Below, piece by piece: positions 43,285-43,618 of a stretch of 43,618 nucleotides of DNA; position 1 is the first letter of the stretch; the number at the start of each line of letters is the position of its first letter. The position numbers were made by a program, and so were the translations under genes. The notes below the pieces were generated by a model that was not told where the DNA came from, did not search any database, and saw only the letters and a list, made by a program, of their open reading frames with translations. Source of the DNA: an uncultured Microbacterium sp. (GTDB lineage: Bacteria; Actinomycetota; Actinomycetes; Actinomycetales; Microbacteriaceae); NCBI GenBank assembly GCA_947503655.1, contig CANNEP010000019.1:1-43618 (forward strand). Direction: 5' to 3'.

Positions 43285-43520
43285 GTGACCGCCGCGGCCG
43301 CCCAGAAGAAGGCCGATGACACGACGCGCGCCGCTCGCGCAGAGGCCGTCACCGGGATTGAAACCTCAATCAAGACCATGGCTGATGAACACCTCGCCGA
43401 CGGATTGATTGACGGTCCCATTCTTGATGTTTCCTGCAGCCCAACCAACGGCGGTTCAACTGATGATCTGACAGCGCAAACTACCGTCTTCGAGTGCTTT
43501 GTTTCCAACAAAGACGTCGA
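43285..43520 (+). pseudogene. broken remnant of a small actinobacterial protein (DUF2510-protein C-terminal type)
   Basis: The 480 bp between ppsR and the window end hold no intact gene. One plus-strand frame reads from about 43285: a charged Ala/Lys-rich coil (TAAAAQKKADDTTRA), then GLIDGPILDVSCSPTNGGST, then DDLTAQTTVFECFVSNKD. This resembles the C-terminal module of secreted or lipoprotein-like proteins seen beside DUF2510 domains. The match stops abruptly near 43515, where relatives should continue with about 25 more residues. Upstream the frame closes at a stop codon near 43203 with no plausible signal or start. It therefore looks truncated at both ends. The identification rests on memory of the family pattern. 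Confidence 0.45.
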
Positions 43521-43618
43521 GGGCCCTCAAGAACAGGTTGCGCTTGCCGTAGTTGTGGTCGGCCTGGTTCATGGCGGCGCGCACGTTTTGACGCCAATTC
43601 TGATGCGCTATGCGTCGA
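43456..43618 (-). CDS. possible end of an unrecognised gene running in from the right edge
   Basis: A minus-strand frame is open from the window edge to TGA (43456-43458). Its first 38 residues (RRIAHQNWRQNVRAAMNQAD, then HNYGKRNLFLRALDVF) have the codon pattern of a real actinobacterial gene. The last 16 run through the remnant on the other strand. I do not recognise it. If real, its 3' end was probably created by the rearrangement that cut the remnant. Confidence 0.3.
   Translation of the reverse strand, partial: RRIAHQNWRQNVRAAMNQADHNYGKRNLFLRALDVFVGNKALEDGSLRCQIIS

Noticed and set aside
43188..43511. 107-codon minus-strand frame opposite the right-edge remnant
   Set aside because: It is antisense to the recognisable plus-strand module, has weak codon structure and no ribosome binding site.

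Overview
The window is high-GC (roughly 60-65 % by eye), gene-dense chromosomal DNA from an actinobacterium, most likely a member of the Micrococcales such as the family Microbacteriaceae. The reasons are strong G/C third-codon positions, an LPXTG-anchored subtilase, a DUF222-HNH nuclease, a radical SAM protein of the Rv2578c type, many start codons that look leaderless, and no sign of outer-membrane genes. No rRNA, tRNA, CRISPR array, integrase or complete insertion sequence was seen.

Layout, left to right. 1-5.2 kb: the 3' part of recQ, an acyl-CoA oxidase-type flavoenzyme, and an overlapping GNAT/pirin pair. 5.2-8.8 kb: a large secreted, wall-anchored subtilase on the minus strand. 8.9-12.1 kb: an ECF transporter in YkoE-YkoD-YkoC order (S, double ATPase, T), probably for a thiamine precursor. 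12.3-16.7 kb: an acyl-CoA dehydrogenase, a VanY-type D,D-carboxypeptidase, a medium-chain reductase and a radical SAM protein. 16.8-20.2 kb: a DEAD-box RNA helicase with a long Arg/Asp-rich repetitive N-terminal tail, and an unrecognised membrane protein. 20.3-24.7 kb: a membrane-anchored ABM-domain protein, an aldose 1-epimerase, a divergent VOC/AraC pair and an APC permease. 24.8-26.9 kb: an unrecognised small protein next to a DUF222-HNH nuclease. 27.0-31.8 kb: an RND permease, two CrcB fluoride-channel subunits and a TetR regulator. 32.0-34.7 kb: a two-component system divergent from a DUF4352 lipoprotein. 34.8-38.5 kb: YaeQ and two divergent AGCS symporters. 38.6-43.1 kb: a fatty acid desaturase, PEP synthase and its regulator PpsR. 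43.2-43.6 kb: what looks like a broken remnant of a small actinobacterial protein family.

Functional links. ppsR and ppsA form a regulator-enzyme operon for gluconeogenic PEP synthesis. The crcB pair should make a heterodimeric fluoride channel. The ykoEDC genes make one transporter. The sensor kinase and response regulator overlap and are translationally coupled. Several converging gene pairs share strong bidirectional hairpin terminators.

Two window-wide patterns stand out. First, genes without a Shine-Dalgarno sequence mostly carry an xAnnnT -10-like hexamer exactly 6 nt before the start codon, which is the signature of leaderless transcripts. Second, the octamer TGGTTCCG/CGGAACCA occurs about 32 times in 43.6 kb (hand count), in both orientations and in different reading phases, against about 2 expected. 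It is the least explained signal here.
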